Part shown: positions 32,636-43,382 of the stretch, one piece after another
How the letters are laid out: each line of letters starts with the position of its first letter
Position numbering within the stretch: position 1 is the stretch's first letter
Assembly: GCF_024868665.1 (NCBI RefSeq)
Contig: NW_026634127.1
Span: 24,481-88,480, forward strand
Direction: 5' to 3'
DNA from: Triplophysa rosa
Lineage: Eukaryota > Chordata > Actinopteri > Cypriniformes > Nemacheilidae
DNA length: 64,000 nt
Notes under the pieces: model-generated
What the model was told of the DNA's origin: nothing
What the model saw: the letters and a program-made list of their open reading frames with translations, nothing else
The model's database searches: none
Made by a program: the position numbers and the translations under genes

Positions 32636-33585
32636 ATGGCACCTCATGGCAAAGAACTCTCTGAGGATCTGAAAAAAAGAATAGTTGCTCTACATAAAGA
32701 TGGCTTAGGCTATAAGAAGATTGCCAAGACCCTGAAACTGAGCTGCAGCACGGTGGCCAAGACCGTACAGCGGTTTAACAGGACAGGTTCTACTCAGAAC
32801 AGGCCTCGCCATGGTCGATCAAAGACGTTGAGTGCACGTGCTCAGCGTCATATCCAGAGGTTGTCTTTGGGAAATAGACGGATGAGTGCTGCCTGCATTG
32901 CTGCAGAGGTTGAAGGGGTGGGAGGTCAGCCTGTCAGTGCTCAGACCATATGGCACACACTGCATCAAATTGGTCTGCATGGCTGTCGTCCCAGAAAGAA
33001 GCCTCCTCTAAAGATGATGAACAGTTTGCTGAAGACAAGCAGACTAAGGACATGGATTACTGGAACCATGCCCTGTGGTCTGATGAGACCAAGATAAACT
33101 TATTTGGTTCAGATGGTGTCAAGCGTGTGTGGCGGCAACCAGGTGAGGAGTACAAAGGCAAGTGTGTCTTGCCTACAGTCAAGCATGGTGGTGGGAGTGT
33201 CATGGTCTGGGACTGCATGAGTGCTGCCGGCACTGGGGAGCTACAGTTCATTGAGGGAACCATGAATGCCAACATGTACTGTGACATACTGAAGCAAAGC
33301 ATGATCCCCTCCATTCCATCAGGATAAAGACCCCAAAAGAAGCTGAGGGTAAAGGTGATGGACTGGCCAAGCATGTCTCCAAACCTAAACCCTATTGAGC
33401 ATCTGTGGGGCATCCTCAAACGGAAGGTGGAGGAGTGCAAGGTCTCTAACATCCACCAGCTCTGTGATGTCGTCATGGAGGAGTGGAAGAGGACTCCAGT
33501 GGCAACCTGTGAAGCTCTGGTGAACTCTATGCCCAAGAGGGTTAAGGCAGTGCTGGAAGATAATGGTGGCCATACAAAATATTGA
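32636..33585 (+). pseudogene. Tc1-like transposase with central deletion
   Basis: The start is taken at ATG 32636 (MAPHGKELSEDLKKRIV), because this is where family similarity begins; an upstream in-frame ATG at 32594 is in the 5' noncoding region. The paired helix-turn-helix domain (LGYKKIAKTLKLSCSTVAKT, then the GRPR-like RPRHGRS) is intact. The frame shifts near 33000-33040. The first catalytic aspartate is in WSDETKINLFG, and HGGGSVMVWDC follows. The stop at about 33325 and a jump to KLRVKVMDWPSMSPNLNPIEHLWG show that the segment with the second catalytic aspartate is deleted. The catalytic glutamate is present. Inactive. Confidence 0.9.
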
Positions 33586-33674
33586 CACTTAGGGGTGTAC
33601 TCACTTTTGTTGCCAGCGGTTTAGACATTAATGGCTGTGTGTTGAGTTATTTTGAGGGGACAGCAAATTTACAC

Positions 33675-33975
33675 TGTAATAAAAGCTCAATAAAAGGGAA
33701 GGAAGGAGGCGGGAACCGGCAAACAATCACAAACTTTTAATAAAAAATAAAGAAACAATACTCCAGCAGTAAAAAGGCCGGCAGCCAAACAAAACTTAAC
33801 ATGTCCGGGCCCGGTCCTCTCTCGCGGTATACTCCTGTCGATCGTCCTTTAATGCTTCCGATCTCCTCCGTGAGAGATGCGAGACTGGTATAACGCCCAG
33901 CTGACACTCATTATCGCTCACGCCACCGGCCTCACTTCCTCCTCCCACGGCTCTCATCACGCCTCCCTCGTCACA
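33675..33975. repeat. Solo LTR, 301 bp, family shared with 46447-46774
   Basis: The ends are TGTAATAAAA..TCGTCACA with an exact 5-bp duplication TACAC (33670-33674 and 33976-33980). Its reverse complement matches 46447-46774: TGT-ACGA start, 'ggcg..acgagagccgtg', 'gaccgggcccggacatgt', 'ggctgccggcct', 'ggttcccgcctcc'. It was inserted into the Tc1 repeat. No coding sequence. Confidence 0.9.
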
Positions 33976-34206
33976 TACACTGTTATACAAGCTGTACACT
34001 CACTACTTTACATTATAGCAAAGTGTAACTTCTTCAGTGTTGTCACATGAAAAGATATGATAAAATATTTGCTCAAATGTGAGGGGTGTACTCACTTCTG
34101 TGAGATACTGTAGTTGCAAAATGCGACCATGTGGTGTGCTCCTGCGAATGCTCAGCTCTGCACAAGCATTTAAATTAATCTGATAACGTTAGCCAGGGTT
34201 CCTCAA

Positions 34207-34372
34207 ATCCGGTCCTGGGGGGCCAGTGTCCTGTAGAGTTTATCTCAAGCCCTGATTAAACTCACTCACATGTGATGGTCTAGTGATCCTCAAAAGACCT
34301 CGATTAGCTTGCTCAGGTGTGTTTGATCAGGGCTGGCATCGGCCCTTCCTGGGCAAGATTTGAGGAACCCTG
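34207..34372. mobile_element. Short palindromic MITE next to an Sp1 splice donor
   Basis: It begins cagggttcctcaaatccggt and ends 'agatttgaggaaccctg', perfect inverted tips of 15 bp. The middle includes 'ggtcctggggggccagtgtc' and 'gtgtttgatcagggctgg'. This is a widespread non-autonomous element of fish, probably hAT-related. The Sp1 donor of the Btd-box exon is at 34388, so the element lies 15 bp inside the intron. No clear duplication is seen. Confidence 0.8.
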
Positions 34373-34388
34373 AAAAAAGCAGACTTAC

Positions 34389-34527
34389 CGTCCCTCTCCG
34401 TCTTTGCAGTATGGACAGGTGCATGCTTCCCTGCGTGTCCGTCTGCTGGCTGGTGTGGGACTGCCCTCAGCATTCTCATCCATCACACTGCCGCTTTCTT
34501 CCAGAGCGTCTCCACCCCCTGCATCAC
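34389..34527 (-). CDS. sp1: Sp1 exon with Buttonhead (Btd) box
   Basis: This 139-nt exon lies between an acceptor (gcag before 34527) and a consensus donor (gtaagt from 34388). It enters in phase 1 and leaves in phase 2, joining exactly to its neighbours. It encodes an acidic/Gly linker followed by RRTRREACTCPYCKDGEGR. The CxCPxC Btd box falls at residues 440-445, counted from the first residue of the 52035 exon. In the Sp family this motif sits just before the zinc fingers and contributes to transactivation. This exon is too short for a simple ORF scan and was found by translating the region between the two larger exons. A palindromic repeat begins only 15 bp past its donor, in the intron. 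Confidence 0.93.
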
Positions 34528-35383
34528 CTGCGCAACACACCACATTTTAATATGACTCTTTCATTCTAATAACTACTGCAAATGACTGGAGTTATGAATC
34601 ATTAACGGGTCACTGACGTACAATATAATCCCCATTTATGTGGTGCGACCAATTACAGCAATGATAGAGTAAAATAGACCTACAGTATATGCTTGTTTTT
34701 CTTATCAAGAACATGTCAAACAAAATAAACAAGATAACCGTATATATCACAGACTGTCAATATACCTTGCGTTTTGTTCGTTTTGTTTTGTCTTTTTTCT
34801 TTTTGTATTATAGCGTTCCGCGCAGTTTTGATGTATTTTTTTCAACATAAAAAACGATATACAAGATATAATATTAATGCATTATGAATATTTAATGATA
34901 ATAATAAGCTTGATGTGAAATTGTGACTAAATAAAAACGTAACAAATTACGTCGTCATTAACTTAACTTAATGATTATGATCAGTGTTGCTTTTCCATGC
35001 TAGGAGCAATTACGGGAGTCAAGGGTTTCAAAGATGATGCCATAGTAACTTCTTGACAGGTAGGAACATGTTATGATTCGATTTTGATTATGTTGCTTAT
35101 GTAGTTTGTGGACCTTTATGCATTACATCGTTACTCAGCGTCTAACGGGAACTATGCTGCATCTAATCCCATTTTAAAGCTGTTGTTTATGGAAGTGGTT
35201 TTCGCTATTGTAGTAACGTTATGTACTGTAACATGTTCTCACTGGGGAATGAGACATGATTTAATTGGAATTAATCCAAGAGCTTCTGGTTTGTGCAGGC
35301 GCGTTCATACGTTTTGGAGGCGTGGCTTTTACGGCGATTCACATGCTGGTTTATTAACATTGTTGTACATTTTACACTATTTT
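34528..35383 (-). other. Sp1 intron, no recognised feature
   Basis: AT-rich intron sequence upstream of the Btd-box exon. The plus-strand frames at 35108-35589 have no family signature, and their last part enters the hAT relative at 35384. Confidence 0.45.
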
Positions 35384-37185
35384 TAGGGCTGCCCCTGACG
35401 AGCTATTTCTTTAGTCGATTAGCAGTCGTTCATTTAGGCCATTCGTCGACTATTTGCACATTTATGATATTAATTGAAATATTTCAATATACATGGGGAA
35501 TGAGGACATCAGATGATGGTTTAAGCTTCATGTATGAAAAAGATATTTTATGTAACACATTTTATTTATTTCTGTATATAATGTATTGAATATATTTATT
35601 CCTGTTGTTTTGCATTTGGTGTTAAGGCTTTGTTTTCTTTTACGTTGGTCAGTTTGCTGTATTTTTATTTATTCGTTCATTTACAATTTATTTCATATTG
35701 TACTTTTAAAATATTGCCACAATTTCGATTTTGAAGAAAACACTTGTTTTCCACATTATAGTCTATTTTTGCGGTTATATATACATATACAGTGTATAAG
35801 TCTTATAATATATTATATATAAATTGTTTTTATTGCTAACATTTTTCTATATTACAGAGCTATACAAAACCATTATAATGAACCTTTAAAATATAAATTA
35901 AGTGCTCAAGAGCATGCATAATGCAATACACTGTGACACCACTACAAGTTACGATTAGGTCTCAATATAATATTTCCCTTTATAAAACGGTCAGTTCTTG
36001 TGCTTGATTCTGATTGGCTAAGCCGAGTTCTAAGCCGTTATAAAATACCTTGATTAATAACTGCTTACATAGCCTAAATATAATTTTATTTACTTTATTT
36101 TATGAAACCTTGCTACGCATATGGAAAAACAGTTTTGTAAAAGCAATAAGCCCCACGAAGCAGTGGGTTACAGGGCATTTTAGAACAGCTAAGGGGGTTT
36201 TAATGACTCCGCTTCGCGCCACAATGCCCTTATCTGTTATAAAATGCACTGTAACCCACTGCTCCGCGGGGCTTATTGCTTTTACAAAACTGTTTTTCCA
36301 TATGCGTAGCAAGGTTTCAGGTTTCAAGGCCTACGGACACGTAACGAAACCTTAATTTCTCTGGATCAGACCGCAAAAATAGACTATAATGTGAAAAACA
36401 AGTGTTTTCTACAAAATCAGAAATGTGGCAATATTTTAAACGCAGAATATGAAATAAATTGTAAATGAACTAATAAATAAAAATACAGCAAACTATCCAA
36501 CGTAAAAGAACTCACAGCCTTAACACCGAATGCAAAACAATAGGAATAAATATATTCAATAAATTATTTAAATAAATAAAATGTAAAACAGCAACTAAAA
36601 ACACTACAACAATCTATTTTCTTAACTCACCCAACTTTTCCTTCGATTTCCGCATCTCCGTCATCAGTGCGCTTCTTCATACACCGTAGACAGCCCCACC
36701 GGTTTCACGGAGGACACGGAGATCAGTTTTCCCGACGATATGGCCAGACTTATGTTCCTGCGACATTCCAAAACACCAAATGTTCAGTATAATCTATATA
36801 ATAAAGTGCATTATGTAAAGAAAAGAAGATGCCCAGAACATGAATGCAAAGCATTTACACGCTTTGTCCCGTGATCTTTTTTTTATGAGCTTTCATTCAC
36901 GTTCTAGGGTAGCTCTTCGGCATTTACATAATACACTTTATTAAGGCGTATACTGAATTTGATCTTTATGGATTAGGCCTCAGTAGGCATTTTGGATTGT
37001 CGCAGGGACCCAAGTCTGTCCGCATTGCCGGGAAACTGAGCTCTGTGTCCCACACACAATGAAGACGATGCGGCTGCCTTTAGAAGTGCACTGATGGCAG
37101 AGGCATTGAAGGGATGCAGTAAATGTGCTTAACAGATCTGGCAAACGTAGGATTGCATTCCTCATTTTTTAGCCACCATGCTGGA
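35384..37185. mobile_element. hAT relative of 26465-27935, inverted orientation, right end lost
   Basis: It starts TAGGGCTGCCC. From there 'gcagtcgttcatttaggcca', 'gatattaattgaaatatttc' and 'gaggacatcagatgatggtt' match the reverse complement of 27770-27935. Near 37110-37180, 'atttgtgcttaacagatctg'-like sequence and 'tcattttttagccaccatg' match the other end of that element. The last ~200 bp up to the terminus are replaced by the beginning of another repeat. It contains a nested palindromic MITE at about 35985-36350. Confidence 0.8.
35985..36350. mobile_element. Palindromic MITE with 90-bp hairpin arms
   Basis: The arms 36103-36195 and 36227-36317 are inverted copies with few mismatches around a 31-bp loop ('tgaaaccttgctacgcatat' to 'aacagctaaggg'). 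The left flank, 'gcttgattctgattggctaa', is a motif also found at 19430. Because both strands read almost alike, nearly identical frames appear on both (36050-36355 and 36327-36100); they are not genes. Confidence 0.82.
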
Positions 37186-37395
37186 TTTGTGGACAAAAAA
37201 ACAGAAGCAAAGGTGGCCTATGTTTCACGGTAATGAACATTTTTTCAGATTGTGAGTTCTGTGCAGCTGGCAACATTATTTCCCACCGCAACCTTTTTTT
37301 TTTAAAAGCGAGAAAGTAAACTATTGCTTTAAGTTGGTGTCATTCATCCAAATGCGCCATTGATGTCCGCGTGCGCTTTTGGTTTTAAACCCAGT
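37186..37395. repeat. Fragment of the 'tagtgttgggcaat' hAT family
   Basis: 'Ggacaaaaaaacagaagc', 'gtgcagctggcaacattatt', 'cccaccgcaacc' and 'gagaaagtaaactattgctt' match the first half of the complete element at 46783-47428. Both ends are missing. It joins directly to the hAT relative at 35384-37185, an apparent junction between two families. Confidence 0.7.
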
Positions 37396-37625
37396 GTCCT
37401 GCCACCCTTGAAGGTCAATTTAATTATTTTTTCAATATAGCGCCAGATCATAATAGAAGTCATTTAAGGTTACCTTTCCTATATAACATGTCTATACCTT
37501 GTTCTTTTATTAAACAAACTAAATAGAATTATGCTATTTATCCTATTTACACGACGGCATGTCATTTCTGTTTCTACATGGTCACGCATTTACAATTCTC
37601 CACTGCTCGCCGTATCGAGTTCCGC

Positions 37626-37646
37626 CACGATGCACGCACACACACA

Positions 37647-37677
<31 letters not shown>

Positions 37678-37713
37678 GCACACACACACGCACACACACA
37701 CACGTGCGAACAT
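37626..37713. repeat. Microsatellite (CA)n with (CACG) interruptions
   Basis: About 90 bp of alternating ca and cacg words. It may adopt Z-DNA-like structure. Frames through it on both strands (37531-37788) are artefacts. Confidence 0.95.
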
Positions 37714-38916
37714 ACACATGTAAGCACACTCCACATGGATTAAAGTGAAAAAAATTCTTCTGACTGATTTTTTTTCAGGCCAAGTCATATTCCTTTAACC
37801 AATAGCTTTTTTTTTGTGTGTTTTTTTTAACCACTTTACATAGTATTGCCAGTTTGCATATTTTAAAAGCTATTTTTAATTATGAAAAAAATATACTTAC
37901 CTAGACAAATAATTAACCATCTATAACTTTTCAGTGCATTTTTTAATTTATCTTATAAGAACAAACAATGTTTTCTGAAACTCTTAATAATTAACAGAAA
38001 AAACAAAAACAAAATAAAAGAACCACGAAAGACCAAAAATGTTGTTTGTATTTGTCTCCAGAGTGCTTTTCACTTTTTCTGCCTTTTGGCTGTGAAACCA
38101 TATTCCTGAAGCTTGGCTACACCTGACACCCGTTTCAGTGTTTGACAAGCTACATGACTAGTTTCAGTGTTTGACTATTTACAGTGTTTGACTAGCTTTC
38201 CCAAGGTGACCATTAAGAAGGTAGCCTATCACTTTAACATTTCCATAGTGACGCGGCACTCCTTATCATGTGACACACCGCAGAGCCACAGCAGCTGAAT
38301 GACTGATGCATTGCTTTTACATCATTTTTCTTTTTTACTCAAAACAATTCACAAACTCTTAACTATGTCATGAAATATCTGACATTGTGATTGTCAAATA
38401 TGTGCATGTGAATGTGTTTTGTTGTTTAAACACTTATAATGATCGCATTAGTTGAGCTATAAGCGGGCGCCGCCATGTTTGTTTCTGCCGTGGTCTGAGA
38501 TCTGTCGGATTTACATCACGTGAATTCATCAACTTCTCTTAAAAACACAAACGTAAGTGCCTGGTGAACTGGTAGAAGAATTGAGTGATCTTAACAATTG
38601 CTTAAATTGCAGATACAGTGTCTGATCTGAATAAAACACATCCGTCAAATTACATTTGAGGAGATTGTTATTGCCGCTTCCATAGACATCAGTGTGTATT
38701 ATGCAATCTCTAAATGTATTTTGTGCTTGAAGGCACGTGTATGTCTGAAGGCTAAATTAAACATTATGTGGTTGAAAGCACTGCACAGTTGTGATATGTG
38801 ACAGGATTGAGTCTGTCTCTGGCTCAGTGCCAGCCAAAGCGCTGAATGTTCTAATCACATCGGTGTGATCGTACGCATCAAAGGGTTAACAACATTATGA
38901 AAAGTGAATGTAAGAC
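37714..38916. other. Sp1 intron, no recognised feature
   Basis: No repeat ends or coding frames are recognised. Around 38465-38565 there is a short GC-rich patch ('gcgggcgccgccatgtttg') followed by 'aacacaaac/gtaagt', which looks like a small exon with a donor on the plus strand, but the frame after the ATG closes quickly. I give this low weight. Confidence 0.35.
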
Positions 38917-40387
38917 ATTGGGTGTGTTTATATTTGGCATTAACATGCGATCTCGGTGATCTGAACAAGCAGATCGGATCTTCAGACAATCAGGACACAG
39001 CGCGTTTACACTTGTCAACAAGTGGCTTCCACATCTGGATAACTGATCGGATCTCTATAGTTTCCCGCCCATTATTTTAATAAGCATGCAATTTAAAAAT
39101 AGCCTCGGTGCAGGGAGATTTCACACAACACGTATAAAGGGGAGGATGAGCATGTTACAGATTTGATACACAGCCATGTTGAACTCGAGGCAGCGGTGGG
39201 AAGTAAACCACGGTTAAAACGATTAATGATCTTATATGTGAAAGTATAAGCAGAGGACGTTTGTAAAATGACAAACAACAGCTTTTGTACTTGAGCTGTG
39301 CCGGTTTCGCACGCACGCACGCACACACACAGACTCTAACTGTGTTTTTAATCACATCATTTGTTTATTCATGTCACGGACACAAAATAAATCACATAAG
39401 TAGGCCGAAGTTCCTATGATCAAAAGCGACCACTTACATCGTTCTCGTCTATTTGGGTTGGTTCGGCTTAAAGTGACAGCGCGTCGTTTCTTTGGTCTGC
39501 GCCCTAAATAGTTTCAAGCTGCCCGTCTGCCGCTTAATCTGTTTTATGGGGAAGGTACTTTCGAGTCAGATCCGTGGGCGTGGCTTGTTGGTTTTGACTA
39601 AATCTTTGGTGTTTCAAGTCTTACGAAACCTTTACCCTAACCCACACCCTAACCTTACTCTAACCATCTAAACTACCTATGATTGTTAAAATTGATGAAA
39701 AAACACATTAGGGTGATGACGTCAGACTCGAAACACCAAGGATTTAGTGAGAGCCGTACGAGACACAAGCGGCAGCAGCCCTCGGGGAACCGGAGAGTTG
39801 ATTACGCCGTATAGGCTACAGTAAACACACACGTATGTTAGAAACAAGCTGATATATTGTTGCTATTCGTGTCTGTGACATGAAAATAAACAAATGATGC
39901 GTTTTAAGCTGGCACTGTGTGTGCGAGTCAACGCCATTCATGGCAGTCACAAATACAGCGATGATACAGCTGAAGTGGTCAAGTAAAACATCTCGTGTGA
40001 TTTGACATAAATCCTCTGTAGGTTAAAGTATCCATGATAATTTCGTGGGAAAATGAACGAGTGTGCAACGTTCGAGAGCAAGAGTAAACTTTCCGCTGCA
40101 TTTGTCAGCTGCTCCGCAGTCTGACAGGTTTCGGACAGACGAGAGATTAATGACAGCGGGCGGGGTTTTCTGTGAAATTGTACCGGTAAATGTAGATAAA
40201 CTGTCTGGATTGCGTTTACATTACACTGAGATCCGATCACAATGCGTCCTCGACTACCTCTGGATCAGGACACGCTGATTGGAAGACATTCCGATCAGAA
40301 GCGCGTTTACACTTGTCTTTTCAATGTGTATGTGGACAACATCCAGATACAGGTCGCATGTTAATGCCAAATATAAATGCACCCAAT
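38917..40387. mobile_element. DNA element with ~33-bp inverted termini, non-autonomous
   Basis: The left end is attgggtgtgtttatatttg followed by gcattaacatgcga; the right end is tcgcatgttaatgcc followed by aaatataaatgcacccaat. Further in, 'agcgcgtttacacttgtc' occurs near both ends. No transposase. A clear target duplication is not visible, so the superfamily is open. A smaller inverted-repeat segment is nested at 39560-39780. Confidence 0.75.
39560..39780. repeat. Nested MITE with inverted 'aaatctttggtgtttc' arms
   Basis: 'Actaaatctttggtgtttc' at about 39597 is mirrored by 'gaaacaccaaggatttagt' at about 39733. Between the arms is 'ccctaacccacaccctaacc', a telomere-like stretch of a few repeats. 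The outer 'ttcgagtcaga' and 'gtcagactcgaa' extend the symmetry. Confidence 0.65.
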
Positions 40388-40795
40388 ATTAAGGACAGGC
40401 TGGAACTCTGCAATTGACGGAAATCTGTCGTAGACTCGCTGCAATTAACGGAAATCCGTCGTAGCGACGGAGAACTTTAATCCATGACTCCAGGGGCGGA
40501 GTTTGCGTATGGCAGTTGCCATACCCTAGCATTTAGACAAAACAGTGGAAACAAAGTGTGCATATTGATGCTCATTAAAGATAATCAAAATATTTTAGAC
40601 TACTGTTACGGTAAGACACGTGACTAGTAATTTTTGACATTTATTGCATTGCAGGTTCGAATCCACCTTTAGCTTGTCTACATTTTCAATCACATATTAG
40701 ATCATCTTTTGGCAGCCCTACAGCTACAGCAGGCCCTGATTGGTTGGATTACATCACCTGTTGGATTACGTCACTTCCTGTTTGCTGAGAGCGCG
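40388..40795. other. Short direct repeat and possible LINE 5' region
   Basis: 'Gcaattgacggaaatctgtcgtag' and 'gcaattaacggaaatccgtcgtag' (given in parts: gcaatt, acggaaat, gtcgtag) form a 24-28-bp direct repeat at 40411-40465. 'Ttgccataccctag' near 40520 recurs at about 48705, so both may be pieces of one repeat. The end may be the LINE 5' untranslated region. Confidence 0.4.
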
Positions 40796-41043
40796 TGGTT
40801 TGAGCCGGAGCTCTTTCAAACTTATTCTAAATACATTGTTTATTCTTGTTATATCTTAAGACTTGTGTTCTAAATTGTTAATCATCGAGGGTAAAACTTA
40901 TCCTTAAGTATATCCCATACCAAAATCGTCCTTAAACGCACTGATAAATTATTTTTATCGGATCACTCGCTATTAGCCCTCAGGCTGTTAGCATTACCAG
41001 CCTGCTTACTGCTAAAAACACTGTTCTCATTATTACATCACTA

Positions 41044-41944
41044 ATGGCTAATGTTTCAGATGTATTTTTACCTCTGAGACAAGATGAGGAAACGTTCGCA
41101 CTTCAGTCGGAACTGGAGGCTGTGGAGAAGCAGATCCAGGATTTACTTGAGAGGCAGACACGGCTGCGAGAACTTAAAACGGCGCTGGAAACATCCCGAG
41201 CTGACGCTCGCAAATCCGCGGTAAGTTTTCATCGCGATTGTAATACTCCTTCCACTTCTACTCCGCGTGTTTCTCTGCACAGAGCCCAGGCTTCGAGAAC
41301 ACGATCAGCCCAAATGAACTTCACTCCTGCACCGGCACACCCATGGCGAAAAGCGCGAGCCAGGACTGGAGCGATGACCCAATCGCCGCCACCGGTCTTC
41401 GAGATCCCGAAAAGGAACCGCTTTGCTGCCCTCTGCGAGACGGAATGCAACGCTGTGGTCATCGGAGACTCAATCGTCCAGAACGTACGCGCTTCCTCTA
41501 TTAAAGGTAAGGTGCGCACTCATTGTTTTCCTGGCGCCCATGTTCTTGATGTCTCTGCGCAGGTATCTGCGATCCTGAAGGACGACGCTAACGTTGGAGC
41601 TATCGTGCTGCACACGGGGGTGAATGACGTCAGGATGCGGCAGTCGGAGATCGTGAAGAGGGACTTTAGGAGTCTGATCGAGACGGTACGCAACGCATCG
41701 CCCACGGCAAGGATCATCGTATCAGGGCCGCTTCCTACCTACCGACGAGGGAATGAAAAGTAGACTATTTTCTCTAAATAAATGGTTGATGTCATGGTGT
41801 ATTGAACAGAAGCTGCTCTTGGTTAATAATTTTGATGTGTTCTGGGAGCGACCTAGGCTCTTCCGCCCTGACGGCCTGCACCCCAGCAGCATCGGAGCGG
41901 TTCTTCTGTCTGACAACATCTCAAAGACGCTATGCACCATTTGA
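41044..41944 (+). pseudogene. L2-type LINE ORF1 with coiled coil and SGNH esterase domain
   Basis: The frame from ATG 41044 begins with a coiled-coil-like stretch (residues ~15-50, LQSELEAVEKQIQDLLERQ), a basic linker, then a GDSL/SGNH esterase fold: VIGDSIVQNVR (block with the serine), VLHTGVNDVR (the GxND block) and IIVSGPLP. It breaks at a stop after 41763 (residue 239). A second frame at 41753-41944 completes it with RPDGLHPSSIGA, which has the D-x-x-H catalytic block. Some L2/CR1-clade LINEs of fish carry such an esterase in ORF1; its role in transposition is uncertain. All three catalytic residues are visible but split by a frameshift. Confidence 0.88.
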
Positions 41945-42089
41945 CTACGTCTCCCAACGGTAAGTCAAAACTTTAACCAGTCTGTGTTCCTCCCACTCAT
42001 CTGTTATAAATGTTACTGCTTCCAAATGCATAGAGACCGTATCTGTCCCCCGAATAATACTACAAAATAATAATTTAGGCAAAACCCAG

Positions 42090-42430
42090 AGAAAAAATCT
42101 GATCGTGATTAAACCTGAAGACAATGTAATAAACGACCAAAACCATCTTAAAGTTCGGCCTACTTAATATTAGATCACTAAATTCAAAAGCAGTTATTGT
42201 AAATGAAATGATCACAGACAACAGTTTTGATATACTTTGCGTTACCGAAACCTGGCTTAAACCAAATGATTATTACGGTCTAAATGAGTGTACCCCACCA
42301 AGCTACTGTTAAATGCATGAGCCACGTCCGGTTGGTCGAGGTGGTGGTGTCGCAACAATCTTTAGAGACTTTCTTACTATAACTCAGAGAACAGAGCATA
42401 AATTTAAATCTTTGAAGTGCTTGCGTTGAA
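42090..42430 (+). pseudogene. L2-type LINE ORF2 start, endonuclease N-terminus
   Basis: In the plus frame, FGLLNIRSLNSKAVIVNEMI, then DILCVTETWLKPNDY (catalytic Glu block) and RGGGVATIF are the first motifs of an APE-type endonuclease of L2/CR1 LINEs. One stop lies near 42312. The sequence is cut at about 42430 by a Tc1 fragment. The RT part does not follow directly; a plus-strand RT of the same clade occurs only at 63610. Confidence 0.8.
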
Positions 42431-42431
42431 C

Positions 42432-43020
42432 ATACAGTTAGGGCCATAAATATTTGGACAGAGGCACATTTTTTGTTATTTTAGTTATTTAATAGATATT
42501 GTCTTAAAGTGCACACTCTCAGCTTTATTTAGAGTGTATTCACATCCAGATTAGCTGAAGGATTTAGGAATTACAGCTCTTTAATATGAAGCGCCCCCCT
42601 TTTTCAAGGGACCAAAAGTAATTGGACAGTTGAATAAAAAGCTGTTTTATTCACATGTATGGGCTCTTCCTTAAATAATTTTGTCATAAATGAAGCATGT
42701 TAAAGGTCTGGAGTTGATTCTACATGTGGTGTTTGCATTTGGAAGCTGTTGCTGTGAACCCACATCATGGGGTTCAGGGAGATCTCCATGCAAGTGAAAC
42801 AGACCATAGTTAGATTTTAAAAACACTACACATCCGTCAGAAAGATGCCAGGAACATTAAGAGCGGCCAAATCAACAATTTGGGACATTCTGGGGGGAAG
42901 AAAAACACACCACTGAGCTCAGTAACAAAACAATCCTAGGTGTCCATATGAGATCAAAGTGGTGGATGATGACATTATCCTCTCCATGATAAAGAAAAAC
43001 ATCTTCACAACTTCCAGACC
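42432..43020 (+). mobile_element. Tc1-like element, 5' fragment
   Basis: The left terminal repeat contains tacagttagggccataaata and 'ttggacagaggcaca'. It then continues into a diverged transposase N-terminal region ('ggccaaatcaacaatttggg', 'gatgatgacattatcctctcc', 'gaaaaacatcttcacaac'). No open frame of useful length remains; the 3' half is missing from about 43020. It interrupts the LINE ORF2. Confidence 0.8.
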
Positions 43021-43382
43021 AAAATCACAGATTTTGCACTGCTTCAACCTCTCCACTACTTATGCAATAACTGCACTGCGACAAGATAAGACATGTTTTG
43101 TAGTTATCCTGTTTGCTGTTGATTTCATGTTTGGCCTATATTTTAGACTCATACCCGATTAACGTTGTCGTTGGTGGTTTTTAATGACATCATCTGGCTT
43201 ATTTGTTTGAAGCGATTGTCACACACAGTATAAATGGCAGATGGTTTAGTAGATATTTTGTTGGAGTCGCCCTTATGCTGCAGGATTTAGAGCTTTAAAA
43301 ACCACATTTTAAACCTTATAAAGGTAGGGTGTGTTATCTGTTAAGTCTTTGTGCATGTTCATCCATTCTTTCAGTGTCGTGG
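43021..43382. other. No recognised feature
   Basis: Between the Tc1 fragment and the L2 LINE 3' end. No repeat or gene recognised. Confidence 0.4.

Larger units (their letters stand above)
32293..34112 (+). mobile_element. Tc1-like element split by a solo LTR
   Basis: Inverted terminal repeats: 'tacagcatctcacagaagtg' on the left, mirrored by 'cacttctgtgagatactgta' on the right, each followed inward by 'tacacccctcacattt' and a second shared stretch ('tttgctgtcccctcaaaataa'). The transposase runs on the plus strand from 32636. The 301-bp solo LTR at 33675-33975 interrupts the right terminal repeat region. The remaining length, about 1.5 kb, is normal for Tc1. Confidence 0.93.

Noticed and set aside
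36050..36355. Small protein genes on both strands
   Set aside because: Both frames arise from one palindrome and are near mirror images.
37531..37788. His/Thr-rich and Cys/Val-rich proteins on opposite strands
   Set aside because: Translations of a CA microsatellite; the same applies at 53349-53626.
38465..38565. 5' exon of an unknown gene on the plus strand (GC-rich patch, ATG, gtaagt)
   Set aside because: The frame closes after a few codons and no following exon is visible; too weak to call.
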